A stretch of DNA of 64,000 bases from Sinorhizobium sp. 6-70 (GTDB taxonomy: Bacteria > Pseudomonadota > Alphaproteobacteria > Rhizobiales > Rhizobiaceae): contig NZ_JASKLS010000011.1 in the NCBI RefSeq assembly GCF_030124375.1, positions 159,207-223,206 on the forward strand, given 5' to 3'. Below the pieces are notes generated by a model. The model had not been told where the DNA came from. It saw only the letters and a list, made by a program, of their open reading frames with translations, and searched no databases. Shown in pieces: positions 32,727-40,417 of the stretch. A program made the translations under genes and the position numbers. The stretch's first letter is position 1; every line of letters starts with the position of its first letter.

Positions 32727-33499
32727 ATCAGCAGGAAAAGGCGCTTGCCTTTGGGGCCTTGCATCGCAAAGGCGACCCGGTCGTTCTGTACAATATCTGG
32801 GATGCTGGCAGCGCCCGCTGCGTGGCCGAGGCCGGCGCGAAGGCGCTTGCCACCGGAAGCTGGTCGGTGGCAGCCGCGCAGGGTTTTGGCGATGGGCAAA
32901 AGATACCGCTCGCGCTTCTCCTGGAAATCGTCCGGCTGATCGTCGGCGCTACGGACCTTCCGCTCTCGGTCGATTTCGAGGGTGCCTATTCCGAGGATGC
33001 GGCGCAGGGCGCGGCGAATGTTGCGCAGCTGCTCGATGCCGGGGCGATCGGCATCAATTTTGAGGACCAGGTGATGGGCAAAGGCGGGGTCCATGCCGTC
33101 GACAAGCAGGTGACGCGCATCCGGGCGATCCGCGAAATGGCAGAGCGTCGCGGCATAGCGCTCTTCATTAACGCCCGCACCGACCTCTTCCTCCAGGAAA
33201 GCGACACAACGCGCCATGCAGCTTTGCTCGATGAGGCGATTGTGCGCGCCAAGGCCTATGCCGAAGCCGGTGCCAGCGGCTTTTTCGCGCCGGGACTTGC
33301 GGATGCAGAGCTGGTAGGCAGGCTTTGCGCGGCGTCGACCTTGCCGTTGAATGTCATGATGAAGCCGGGTGCACCGGATCTCGCGACGCTCGCCGCGGCA
33401 GGTGTCGGCCGGGTCAGCTACGGGCCGTTCCCCTATCGCGCCATGATCGCGTGGCTGCGCGGTGAGGCGGAGAAGATATACGAGAGCGCCGCGAAGTAG
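32723..33499 (+). CDS. Isocitrate lyase/PEP mutase superfamily protein
   Basis: Protein of 258 residues with the PEP mutase/ICL barrel: YNIWDAGSARCVAEAGAKAL at about 24-43, the Mg-binding region DFEGAYSED near 86, INFEDQVMGKGG near 113 and INARTDLFLQ near 153. The KKCGH-type Cys loop of isocitrate lyase is absent, so it belongs to the 2-methylisocitrate-lyase-like or carboxyphosphonoenolpyruvate-mutase-like group, substrate unknown. ATG 32723 overlaps the ada TGA and follows GGAGGATGTCGG. Similar genes often sit beside ada in rhizobia by my recollection; the reason is unknown. Confidence 0.87.
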   Translation: MNQQEKALAFGALHRKGDPVVLYNIWDAGSARCVAEAGAKALATGSWSVAAAQGFGDGQKIPLALLLEIVRLIVGATDLPLSVDFEGAYSEDAAQGAANVAQLLDAGAIGINFEDQVMGKGGVHAVDKQVTRIRAIREMAERRGIALFINARTDLFLQESDTTRHAALLDEAIVRAKAYAEAGASGFFAPGLADAELVGRLCAASTLPLNVMMKPGAPDLATLAAAGVGRVSYGPFPYRAMIAWLRGEAEKIYESAAK

Positions 33500-33554
33500 C
33501 TCGCGATTGTGGTCAGAGCGCGTGAGGAATTGTTTGATTTTCCGTGCGAATTCG

Positions 33555-33662
33555 CCCCTCATCCGCCTGCCGGCACCTTCTCCCCGCAGGCGTGGAGAAG
33601 AGGCAAGCCGCACGCTCGTGGTCCCCTCTCCCTGCTTGCGGGGAGAGGGCTAGGGTGAGGGG
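33555..33662. repeat. RIME2-like palindromic element (CCCCTCATCCGCCTGCCGGC type)
   Basis: CCCCTCATCCGCCTGCCGGC, CACCTTCTCCCCGCAGGCG and, at the right end, GGGGAGAGGGCTAGGGTGAG. The outer arms are complementary (CCCCTCA / TGAGGGG). The same element is longer at 54658-54808 and degenerate at 37648-37753. Confidence 0.75.
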
Positions 33663-33697
33663 CTATCGAGAGTGTGCTGAAGCGTTGCCTTCACCCA

Positions 33698-34585
33698 CTA
33701 CGGCACGATCAGCGTACCGGCGCCGCGTTCGGTGAAGATCTCGAGCAGGACCGAATGGGCGGTCTTGCCGTTGAGAATGACTACGCCCTGCACGCCGGCC
33801 TTGATGGCGTCGATGCAGGTCTCGACCTTCGGGATCATGCCGCCGGAAATCGTGCCATCGGCGATCAGCGCGCGTGCCTGCGCCACCGACAGCTCCTTGA
33901 TCAGTTCGCCCTGCTTGTTGAGTACGCCCGGCACGTCGGTCAGGAAGAGCAGGCGGGTGGCGTTCAGCGCTCCGGCGATGGCGCCCGCAAAGGTGTCGGC
34001 ATTGATATTGTAGGTGTGACCATCGCGGCCGGGCGCCACCGGCGCGATCACCGGAATCATTTCCGAGCGCGCGAGCAGATCGAGCAGGGTGCGGTCCACC
34101 TCGACCACGTCGCCGACGAAACCGAGATCGAGGACGCGTTCGATGTTGGAGTCCGGATCGCGAATGGTCTTCTTGGCCTTTTCGGCAAACACCATGTTGC
34201 CGTCCTTGCCGCAAAGACCGATCGCCCACTCGCCGGTCTGGTTGATGAGAGCGACGATTTCCTTGTTGATCGAGCCGGCAAGCACCATCTCGACGATCTC
34301 GACGGTCTTCTCGTCGGTGACGCGCAACCCGCCTTCGAATTTCGATTCGATGCCCATCTTGGAGAGCATCGCGCCGATCTGCGGCCCGCCGCCGTGCACG
34401 ACGATCGGGTTGACGCCGGACTGCTTCAGGAGTGCGATGTCGCTGGCGAACGCGCGCCCCAGTTCCGGATTGCCCATGGCATGGCCGCCATATTTGACGA
34501 CGATCGTTTTGTTCTCGTAGCGCTGCATGTAGGGCAGTGCTTGGGTGAGCAGGCGTGCCTGGATTTCACTTTCTGATGCGGACAT
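33698..34585 (-). CDS. argB: Acetylglutamate kinase
   Basis: Second enzyme of arginine synthesis, phosphorylating N-acetylglutamate. The protein has 295 residues. KYGGHAMG at about 35-42 is the P-loop-like Lys-Gly-Gly element and VVHGGGPQIG at about 62-71 the second Gly-rich loop; the NINADTFAGAIAGAL segment binds substrate. The N-terminal helix (about 1-25) is the extension found in arginine-sensitive hexameric enzymes, so feedback inhibition is likely. engB and yidC lie a few kilobases away, as in other rhizobia. Confidence 0.97.
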   Translation of the reverse strand: MSASESEIQARLLTQALPYMQRYENKTIVVKYGGHAMGNPELGRAFASDIALLKQSGVNPIVVHGGGPQIGAMLSKMGIESKFEGGLRVTDEKTVEIVEMVLAGSINKEIVALINQTGEWAIGLCGKDGNMVFAEKAKKTIRDPDSNIERVLDLGFVGDVVEVDRTLLDLLARSEMIPVIAPVAPGRDGHTYNINADTFAGAIAGALNATRLLFLTDVPGVLNKQGELIKELSVAQARALIADGTISGGMIPKVETCIDAIKAGVQGVVILNGKTAHSVLLEIFTERGAGTLIVP

Positions 34586-34721
34586 GACGGACCCTCGAAA
34601 AATATCGGCTGCTGTTTAGCGCAAGTTCCGAAAGGATGGAATGATCGGGGCGCAACATAAAGCCGTAATGACACTGCTGGTTCTGGCGGTCTCTCTATCC
34701 TATGGTGATGCTTGAAGCCTT

Positions 34722-34770
34722 GAGCGGGATGAGGACAAGTGTGCGCGGTTTTTCCGCCCAAATCCCGCTT
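34722..34770. repeat. GAGCGGGATG-family palindrome upstream of the ECF sigma gene
   Basis: GAGCGGGATGAGGACAAGTG faces CCGCCCAAATCCCGCT. It is a single module of the composite seen at 26483-26590. It ends 28 bases before the sigma-factor ATG, within its probable leader. Confidence 0.7.
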
Positions 34771-34798
34771 GCAACTTGATCCAAGAGGCGCAATCGCC

Positions 34799-35338
34799 AT
34801 GGCCGATGAGGAGATGTCCGCGCTGCTCGGCCGCGTGGTCCTGAGAGACCGCGATGCCTTCGCGGCGCTCTATCGCCAGACGAGCCCGAAACTCTTCGGC
34901 GTCTGTCTCCGTATACTCAAGGATCGCAGCGAAGCGGAAGAGGCGCTACAGGAAATTTACGTCAAGGTCTGGCAGCGCGCCGACCGTTTCGCGACAGGCC
35001 AGGCAAGCCCCATGTCCTGGCTGACGGCAATCGCACGCAACCATGCAATCGATCTGATCCGGGCGCGAAAACCCGTCGCAAACGCGATTGACGAGGTCTA
35101 TGATTTGGCTGATCCTGCTCCAGATCCGGAACGATCGGCAGCAGTCCGGTCAGAAGGCAGGCGGATCGACGCCTGCCTGGAGGAGCTCGAGAAGGATCGC
35201 GCCGAGGCAGTGCGCCGAGCCTATGTCGAAGGATTGAGCTACCAGGAACTGGCCGAGATGTTCGCGGTACCGCTCAATACGATGCGGACCTGGTTGAGAC
35301 GCAGCCTCCTGAAACTGAGAGAGTGCATGGAGCGATGA
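34799..35338 (+). CDS. ECF-family RNA polymerase sigma factor
   Basis: Protein of 179 residues with region 2 (about 20-90, FAALYRQTSPKLFGVCLRIL, then YVKVWQRADRF and SWLTAIARNHAIDLIRARK) and region 4 (about 125-178, RRAYVEGLSYQELAEMFAVP). ATG 34799 gives the usual start near the helix of region 1.2/2. The anti-sigma gene overlaps its stop by four bases. The partner type (RskA-like) fits the SigK/ECF19-like class; group assignment needs a profile search. Downstream secreted fasciclin and MsrB genes suggest it answers envelope oxidative stress. Confidence 0.93.
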   Translation: MADEEMSALLGRVVLRDRDAFAALYRQTSPKLFGVCLRILKDRSEAEEALQEIYVKVWQRADRFATGQASPMSWLTAIARNHAIDLIRARKPVANAIDEVYDLADPAPDPERSAAVRSEGRRIDACLEELEKDRAEAVRRAYVEGLSYQELAEMFAVPLNTMRTWLRRSLLKLRECMER

Positions 35339-36048
35339 CGACCCAGAATCCCGAAAGCGGAGATTTTCGGCGCGATGAGGTGATCGCCGGGGAATACGTG
35401 CTCGGCGTTCTGTCGGCGGAGGACCGCCTCAAGGTCGAGGCGCGCATGGCATCGGACCGGAACTTCGCCGCCATGGTCGATCGCTGGCAGCACAATCTCG
35501 CCGCTTTCGACGATGCCTATGAAGCGGTTCGCCCCCCGGCCCACGTCTTTGCCGCTGTCGAGCGCAGCATCTTTCCGCCGTCGCCGGCGGCCAGGCCTAA
35601 GGTCGGATTCTGGAACTCGCTTCTTCTCTGGCGCAGCCTTACCGTCGCATCGCTCGCTGCCGCCGCAATCATGGGTGCGTCCATGGCAGGCCTCTTCAGC
35701 GAGCCGCAAAGCCAGCCGCTGGTGGCGGAACTCTCCGGCGAAGGCAATGCCATCAATCTCGTGGCCCGCTTCGACAGAACGTCAGGGAGCCTGAAGCTGA
35801 CGCCGGTGGCGGCGCGGCAGACGGAGGAAAAGTCTCTGGAACTCTGGCTGATCGAGGGCGACAATCCGGCGGTCTCGTTAGGAGTACTGCCGCAGTCCGG
35901 CGAAGGCGAAATCCTGCTGCCGCCCGAGATGCGGACGAGATTCCGCGAGGGGTCGACCCTTGCCGTCAGTGTCGAGCCGCTCGGTGGTTCGCCAACCGGT
36001 GCGCCCACCGGTGCGGTTGTCGCGCAGGGCACGACCCGCCATCTCTAA
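35335..36048 (+). CDS. Anti-sigma factor, RskA-like membrane protein
   Basis: Protein of 237 residues. The cytoplasmic anti-sigma domain is at about 10-80 (DEVIAGEYVLGVLSAEDRLK, then FAAMVDRWQHNLAAF), one TM helix at about 100-121, and the periplasmic RskA C-terminal domain at about 130-237 (LELWLIEGDNPAVSLGVLP). There is no HXXXCXXC zinc motif, so it is not a ZAS-type redox sensor; control is more likely by regulated proteolysis as for RskA. The start overlaps the sigma stop (ATGA). Confidence 0.92.
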   Translation: MTTQNPESGDFRRDEVIAGEYVLGVLSAEDRLKVEARMASDRNFAAMVDRWQHNLAAFDDAYEAVRPPAHVFAAVERSIFPPSPAARPKVGFWNSLLLWRSLTVASLAAAAIMGASMAGLFSEPQSQPLVAELSGEGNAINLVARFDRTSGSLKLTPVAARQTEEKSLELWLIEGDNPAVSLGVLPQSGEGEILLPPEMRTRFREGSTLAVSVEPLGGSPTGAPTGAVVAQGTTRHL

Positions 36049-36161
36049 GGCCGGAACTCACAACGATTCCGGAAAAAGACGACATCTTTTCAAAAGGATA
36101 GGGGAAAGTCGCCTTACCTGAAACTCTTTGCCCGCGCCTCCCGTTGCTTGTCATGTTCCCC

Positions 36162-36264
36162 CTGCATGTTCCTTAAATCGTCGGCGATTTAAGGGCAAAA
36201 ACATGCAGCACTTCAGAGTGTTACAGCGTTCTTTGCACGTCTCATAAGACGCGCGGCGCTGTAG
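36162..36264 (+). repeat. Full RIME1-like element between anti-sigma and fasciclin genes
   Basis: CTGCATGTTCCTTAAATCGT with mirror AAACATGCAG, the CACTTCAGAGTGTTACAGCG linker and the GTCTCATAAGACGCGCGGCG palindrome ending CTGTAG. It separates the sigma/anti-sigma pair from the fasciclin gene, so the latter probably has its own promoter in 36265-36338. Confidence 0.85.
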
Positions 36265-36338
36265 GAGGAACAGCAATCGCCCGAGCGGACACTTTCAAGG
36301 GTGGTCTCACTGGGCAAACGCAACAGGAAGGAAGAGAG

Positions 36339-36896
36339 ATGTTCAAGTTTGTGATCCGTTCGGCTCTTGTCGCCTCCATGTTTACGACAGGTGCAGTCGT
36401 CGCCTACGCCGAGAACCCGATGGTCGGCGGCGCGCCGATGTATGCCGAGAAGAATATCATCGAAAATGCCATCAACTCGAAGGACCATACGACGCTGGTT
36501 GCGGCCGTGAAGGCTGCCGGTCTTGTCGAGACCCTTGAGGGCAAGGGGCCGTTCACCGTCTTCGCTCCGACGAACGAAGCCTTCGCGGCCCTGCCGGCCG
36601 GCACCGTCGACAAGCTCTTGAAGCCCGAGAACAAGGACAAGCTCACGACCGTGCTGACCTGCCATGTCGTAGCCGCCAACGCGATGTCGTCGGCGATCAC
36701 CGAGATGATCAAGGATGACGGCGGGCAACATGACGTCAAGACGGTCGGCGGTTGCATCCTCAAGGCCAAGGCCGATGGCGGCAAGATCAGCCTGACCGAC
36801 GAGACCGGTGGCACGGCCTGGGTGACGATCGCCGACGTGAAACAGTCGAACGGCGTCATCCATGTCATCAACAAGGTGCTGCTGCCGAAGGGATGA
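36339..36896 (+). CDS. Secreted fasciclin (FAS1) domain protein, Nex18-like
   Basis: Protein of 185 residues. The signal peptide is about 1-24 (cut after AYA), and one FAS1 domain covers about 45-183: VAAVKAAGLVETLEGKGPFT is the first conserved block, FAPTNEAFAALP the H1 core and the end IHVINKVLLP the H2 block. FAS1 proteins are adhesion or surface proteins; S. meliloti Nex18 is a symbiotically induced member of this type. A good ribosome site, AGGAAGGAAGAGAG, precedes ATG 36339. It lies downstream of the ECF pair and upstream of a secreted MsrB. Confidence 0.92.
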   Translation: MFKFVIRSALVASMFTTGAVVAYAENPMVGGAPMYAEKNIIENAINSKDHTTLVAAVKAAGLVETLEGKGPFTVFAPTNEAFAALPAGTVDKLLKPENKDKLTTVLTCHVVAANAMSSAITEMIKDDGGQHDVKTVGGCILKAKADGGKISLTDETGGTAWVTIADVKQSNGVIHVINKVLLPKG

Positions 36897-36900
36897 TTCC

Positions 36901-37003
36901 TACAAGCGCCGTGCGTTCTTTCGGACGCACAAGGGTCGCTGTAACGCTTTGAATCGCAGCATGTTTTCATCTTGAATCGCCTCCGCTTCAAGGAAACATG
37001 CGA
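36901..37003 (-). repeat. RIME1-like element (reverse) plus adjacent hairpin
   Basis: TACAAGCGCCGTGCG...GTCGCTGTAACGCTTTGAAT, then CATGTTTTCATCTTGAATCG and its mirror. It begins 4 bases after the fasciclin stop, so it likely forms that mRNA's 3' end. Confidence 0.75.
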
Positions 37004-37004
37004 G

Positions 37005-37030
37005 GGGCGGCGGGCATCGGCCCGCCGCCC
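37005..37030 (+). terminator. GC-rich hairpin downstream of the fasciclin gene
   Basis: GGGCGGCGGGC (37005-37015) pairs perfectly with GCCCGCCGCCC (37020-37030) over 4 nt. T residues after it are sparse (GGTTGGTTTGC). Terminator or 3' stabiliser. Confidence 0.6.
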
Positions 37031-37138
37031 AGGCCGGTTGGTTTGCTGCTCTCACGGCGGTTTGATGGACTTTGTTTTGTCTCGGTTCCATCGGACCGCT
37101 AATCTTCCAATGACAAGGCTCTTGCCGGGGAGGTTCCC

Positions 37139-37633
37139 ATGAAGAACCGTCGCAATTTCCTGATGGCCGGCGCCACGCTCGCCGCATGGACCGTGGCGCG
37201 TGACTTCGCGCCTCCTGCGCGTGCGGCCGGCGGCGAGACTTTCGAGGTCGTGAAGACGGACGAGGAATGGCGTGCGACGCTGACTGCGGAGCAATACGGC
37301 ATTCTGCGGCAGGAGGATACGGAACGGCCCTTCACAAGCGCGCTCAACAGCGAGAAGCGCAAGGGGATCTTCCGCTGTGCGGGGTGCGACCTGGCCCTTT
37401 ATTCCTCCGAGGCGAAATATGACAGCGGCACCGGCTGGCCGAGCTTCTGGCAATCGCTTCCGAACGCGGTCGGCACACGCGAGGACAATTCCTTGTTCAT
37501 GACAAGGGTCGAATGCCACTGCCGCCGCTGCGGCGGGCATCTCGGCCACATTTTCGACGACGGGCCGCCGCCGACCGGCAAGCGGCACTGCATCAACGGG
37601 CTGGCGCTGACATTTGCGCCGGCCGCCGCATGA
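37139..37633 (+). CDS. msrB: Tat-exported methionine-R-sulfoxide reductase MsrB
   Basis: Reduces Met-R-sulfoxide in proteins, here outside the cytoplasm. The protein has 164 residues. It starts with a twin-arginine signal NRRNFLMAG at 3-11, with cleavage likely after PARA near 29. Zinc-binding Cys80, Cys83, Cys128 and Cys131 (RCAGC, ECHCRRC) and catalytic Cys151 in GKRHCINGLAL are all present. Most MsrB proteins are cytosolic; a Tat signal implies folding with zinc before export. It follows the fasciclin gene and the ECF/anti-sigma pair. ATG 37139 follows GGGGAGGTTCCC. Confidence 0.94.
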   Translation: MKNRRNFLMAGATLAAWTVARDFAPPARAAGGETFEVVKTDEEWRATLTAEQYGILRQEDTERPFTSALNSEKRKGIFRCAGCDLALYSSEAKYDSGTGWPSFWQSLPNAVGTREDNSLFMTRVECHCRRCGGHLGHIFDDGPPPTGKRHCINGLALTFAPAAA

Positions 37634-37647
37634 GAGCGGAATTTTTG

Positions 37648-37753
37648 CCCCTTACCCTGACGCTCTCCCCCGCACGTAGCGAGTCGGAGACAAAAGCCGG
37701 CGCCGCACATTCCTTCTCCCCATCGAAATGGGGAGAAGGTGGCCGGCCGGTTG
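37648..37753. repeat. Degenerate RIME2-like element
   Basis: CCCCTTACCCTGACGCTCTC at the left, then CCTTCTCCCCATCGAAATGG and GGAGAAGGTGGCCGGCC at the right, which forms a hairpin (CCTTCTCCCC / GGGGAGAAGG). Related to 33555-33662 and 54658-54808. Confidence 0.6.
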
Positions 37754-37768
37754 AGGACCATCCTAGAG

Positions 37769-37867
37769 CAATTCCAGGAAAAGTGTGTAACGGTTTTCCG
37801 TCCGGAATTGCGTAGTTTCAAAGAGTTAGATCATTTCGCTGTTTCAATGAAACAAAGAAATGATCTA
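37769..37867. repeat. Double palindrome abutting the DUF1269 stop codon
   Basis: AGCAATTCC...GGAATTGC (37770-37811) is followed by TAGATCATTTC and its mirror GAAATGATCTA (ending 37867). The last three bases are the reverse of the TAG stop of the DUF1269 gene. The second part resembles the hairpin at 351-381. Confidence 0.7.
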
Positions 37868-38401
37868 GGACGCGGTGGCCTGCGGCGGAGTCTGCACATC
37901 GGAGAGCGCGGCCTGCAGCCTCTGCTCCTGGTCGGGCGAGAGCGATGTTTTCAGCACGCGGCCGCGCAGCCCCGAAAACTCAGCGAGCACCCTTTCCGGT
38001 TGCACCTTGCGCACCAGAACAAAGAGTGCAGAGGAATTGTTCGGGATCGTATTGCCGAGCGACTTGATGAATTCGTCGTCGATGCCGTAGTCGGCAAGCG
38101 AACCGGACAGCGCCCCGGCGCCCGCGCCGAGTGCCCCGCCGATCGCGAAGCCCGCAAGTGGATTGAGGAAGAGCAGGCCGACGAGGCCGCCCCAGAGCGA
38201 ACCCGAGAGAAGGCCCGACGTTGCACCGACGGCGGTGAGATTGAGGCTTTGCTTCAGGTGCACCTTGCCTTCGCCGTCGCGCACGACCACGACCGCGTCT
38301 TCAAGGTCGATCAGATATTCTTTCTTAAGGCTGTTCAGCTTCAAGAGAACCTTGTCGGCCTCTTCCGTCGAATCGAACCCTACGACAATCAAATCGGACA
38401 T
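37865..38401 (-). CDS. DUF1269 family protein with Gly-rich membrane segment
   Basis: Protein of 178 residues. The N-terminal ferredoxin-like part is at about 1-55 (SDLIVVGFDSTEEADKVLLK, then DAVVVVRDGEGKVHL), a Gly/Ala-rich hydrophobic hairpin at about 65-105 (LLSGSLWGGLVGLLFLNPLA), and the C-terminal alpha/beta part (SSALFVLVRKVQPERVLAE). DUF1269 proteins are membrane-associated, of unknown role, often stress-related. ATG 38401 is preceded by GCAGGAGAGAGAC, which decides the start over a longer frame beginning five codons earlier. Confidence 0.88.
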   Translation of the reverse strand: MSDLIVVGFDSTEEADKVLLKLNSLKKEYLIDLEDAVVVVRDGEGKVHLKQSLNLTAVGATSGLLSGSLWGGLVGLLFLNPLAGFAIGGALGAGAGALSGSLADYGIDDEFIKSLGNTIPNNSSALFVLVRKVQPERVLAEFSGLRGRVLKTSLSPDQEQRLQAALSDVQTPPQATAS

Positions 38402-38419
38402 GTCTCTCTCCTGCATCTA

Positions 38420-38523
38420 CTGCATGTTTCCTTAAATCGTCGCCGATTTAAGGGTAAAAACATGCGCCAATTCAAAGTGCTACAGCGTCCTTTGGGCGTC
38501 TGATAAGACGCGCGGCGCTGTAG
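38420..38523 (+). repeat. Full RIME1-like element upstream of the DUF1269 gene
   Basis: CTGCATGTTTCCTTAAATCG with mirror, the CCAATTCAAAGTGCTACAGC linker and the GTCTGATAAGACGCGCGGCG palindrome ending CTGTAG. It begins 19 bases from the DUF1269 start, so the promoter of that gene must lie upstream of or inside the repeat. Confidence 0.85.
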
Positions 38524-38630
38524 GGCCCCGGCCGCTAAAGAATGCGGCCGCTCGCAGAAATAGAGCACTTTGCGTGTCAGGGTAGTGACGGAGATCAAAG
38601 ACTTTTGTCTTCGGGGGGAGACGCACCCCT

Positions 38631-39287
38631 TCAGCGGGCGACAGCGAGGTCGATCGCTGCCCGCAGTTCTTCGATGCCGGCGCCTTTTTCCGAAGAGGTC
38701 GACAGTACCTCGGGAAAGGCGGCCGGGCGCTTTTTGATCTTTTCGATCGTTTCGGCGATCAGCCGCGGCACGCCCGCCGCTTTGATCTTGTCCGTCTTGG
38801 TGAGCACGATCTGATAGGAAACGGCCGCCTTGTCGAGCAGCGCGAGCACCTCTTCGTCATTCTTCTTGATGCCGTGACGGGCGTCGATCAGCACGTAGAC
38901 GCGCTTCAGCGTGGAGCGGCCGCGCAGATAGTCGAAGACGAGCTTTGTCCAGGCATCGACCTGCTCCTTGGGCGCCTGCGCATAGCCGTAGCCCGGCATG
39001 TCAACGAGCGCCATCGGTGGCAGGTCGCCCGCCTCGCCGGAATAGCCATCCGGCACGAAATAATTGAGCTCCTGGGTGCGGCCCGGCGTGTTCGATGTGC
39101 GCGCGAGGCCTTTCTGTCCGACAAGGGCATTGATCAGCGACGACTTGCCGACATTCGAGCGACCGGCAAAGGCGATCTCCAGCGGACCCTCCGGCGGCAG
39201 GAACTTCATGGCCGGAACGCCGCGGATGAAGATCCACGGGCGGCCGAAGGCGGAGGAATCGTTCTGGTTTTGCTTTTTCCCGGTCAT
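38631..39287 (-). CDS. engB: Ribosome-biogenesis GTP-binding protein EngB/YsxC
   Basis: Essential GTPase needed for 50S assembly and division in relatives. The protein has 218 residues. G1 is GRSNVGKSS at 42-50, G3 DMPGYG near 99, G4 TKTDK near 160. The Phe/Pro-rich N-terminal AFGRPWIFIRGVPAMKFLPP is typical. It is 51 bases downstream of a DMT transporter gene and follows the yidC cluster, as in other Alphaproteobacteria where engB sits near yidC and argB. Confidence 0.96.
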   Translation of the reverse strand: MTGKKQNQNDSSAFGRPWIFIRGVPAMKFLPPEGPLEIAFAGRSNVGKSSLINALVGQKGLARTSNTPGRTQELNYFVPDGYSGEAGDLPPMALVDMPGYGYAQAPKEQVDAWTKLVFDYLRGRSTLKRVYVLIDARHGIKKNDEEVLALLDKAAVSYQIVLTKTDKIKAAGVPRLIAETIEKIKKRPAAFPEVLSTSSEKGAGIEELRAAIDLAVAR

Positions 39288-39338
39288 CGCTCGATTTTTC
39301 CCGTTGCCCGGTCGGCTTCAAGGTTTTGCGCCGTCTTG

Positions 39339-40283
39339 TCAAGCACGACCCGGATTTGCACGAGCTTCGGTGCGCAGCCGCCGTTGCCGCCAGAGTTCGA
39401 CGGCGAGATAGGCAAAGAGGGCAAAGAGGACGATCGACCCGCCGATGATGGTATTGGTGCGGGGAATTTCGCCGTGAATGACGGCAACCCAAAGGGGCGC
39501 GAGAACGGTTTCGGCCGTCCCCAGCAAGGCCGCCAGCGCCGAAGGTAGCAGCCGCACGCCGGTGACGAAGAGCGCGAGGCCGAGGCCGAAATTGAACGCC
39601 CCGAAGACGACCAGAATGCCGAGTTCGGAGGGCGTGACGGCAAAGTCCGAAGCCTGCGTTGCGGCGACTGTTGCGGCAATGAGCGTTCCGAGGCAGACAG
39701 CCGGCGTCATGCGGACATGGGCATAGCCGCGGGTGATGACCGTTGCGCAAGCGAGGGAGAGCGCGATCAGCAGAGCGAGCGCATCTCCGACCGGGGAGAC
39801 CGCCCCGGTAATCGAATCCGAAACCATCACCAGCAAGCCGGCGATAACTGCGGCGATTGCCAGCCAGGTAAGCGGGGAGCCGCCTTCGCGGAATACCACC
39901 CAGCCGATCAGGGCCGCGAGGAGCGGCACGCCCGCTTGAATGAGCATGATGTTGGCGACCGTCGTGTAGGCAAGTGCGAGCACGAAACTCATCGATGCTG
40001 TCGCGAAGCAGCAGCCGACGGCGACGCCGGGCCAGCCCATTTCGCGGAAGAGCCGCGTCATGTTCGAAGCGCCGTCACGAACCAGCATGAAGGCGAGCAG
40101 GAAAAGGGCGGCGAAGATCGACCGCCAGAAGACGATGACCCAACTGTCGGCGATGTCGAGGAAACGCACCAGCGTGCCGCCGAAGCTCCAGACGAGCGCC
40201 GAGCCAAGAACGAGCGCGATCCCGGTTGCACGGCCTTGTGCTGGCATTACGGACTTCGGCAGGACGGTCGGCTGCGACATCAT
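39339..40283 (-). CDS. DMT-superfamily (EamA) transporter
   Basis: Protein of 314 residues with ten TM helices in two EamA repeats (GIALVLGSALVWSFGGTLVR near 20, and ALAALLGTAETVLAPLWVAV near 250). Start ATG 40283 (or the adjacent ATG 40280) is chosen because the longer frame adds a charged, non-hydrophobic leader across an intergenic region. It differs clearly from the DMT transporter at 30668-31582. It lies between yidC and engB on the same strand but behind a yidC terminator. Substrate unknown. Confidence 0.9.
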   Translation of the reverse strand: MMSQPTVLPKSVMPAQGRATGIALVLGSALVWSFGGTLVRFLDIADSWVIVFWRSIFAALFLLAFMLVRDGASNMTRLFREMGWPGVAVGCCFATASMSFVLALAYTTVANIMLIQAGVPLLAALIGWVVFREGGSPLTWLAIAAVIAGLLVMVSDSITGAVSPVGDALALLIALSLACATVITRGYAHVRMTPAVCLGTLIAATVAATQASDFAVTPSELGILVVFGAFNFGLGLALFVTGVRLLPSALAALLGTAETVLAPLWVAVIHGEIPRTNTIIGGSIVLFALFAYLAVELWRQRRLRTEARANPGRA

Positions 40284-40362
40284 CGGAACCCGGATTGAAA
40301 CCGGCAGACAATAGAGCGCTTGCCGGTTGCAGGCGCCGGTGTTCGCGACAGGCGGTTGTCGC

Positions 40363-40396
40363 AAAAGAAAAAGCCCCGGACCGTTCGATCCGAGGC
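40363..40396 (-). terminator. Rho-independent terminator of the rpmH-rnpA-yidC cluster
   Basis: On the minus strand, GCCTCGGATC pairs with GGTCCGGGGC (two G-U pairs) over a GAAC loop, followed by TTTTTCTTTT. It lies 21 bases after the yidC stop. Confidence 0.9.
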
Positions 40397-40417
40397 CTTT
40401 GAGGTGGCAGCCGGCGG

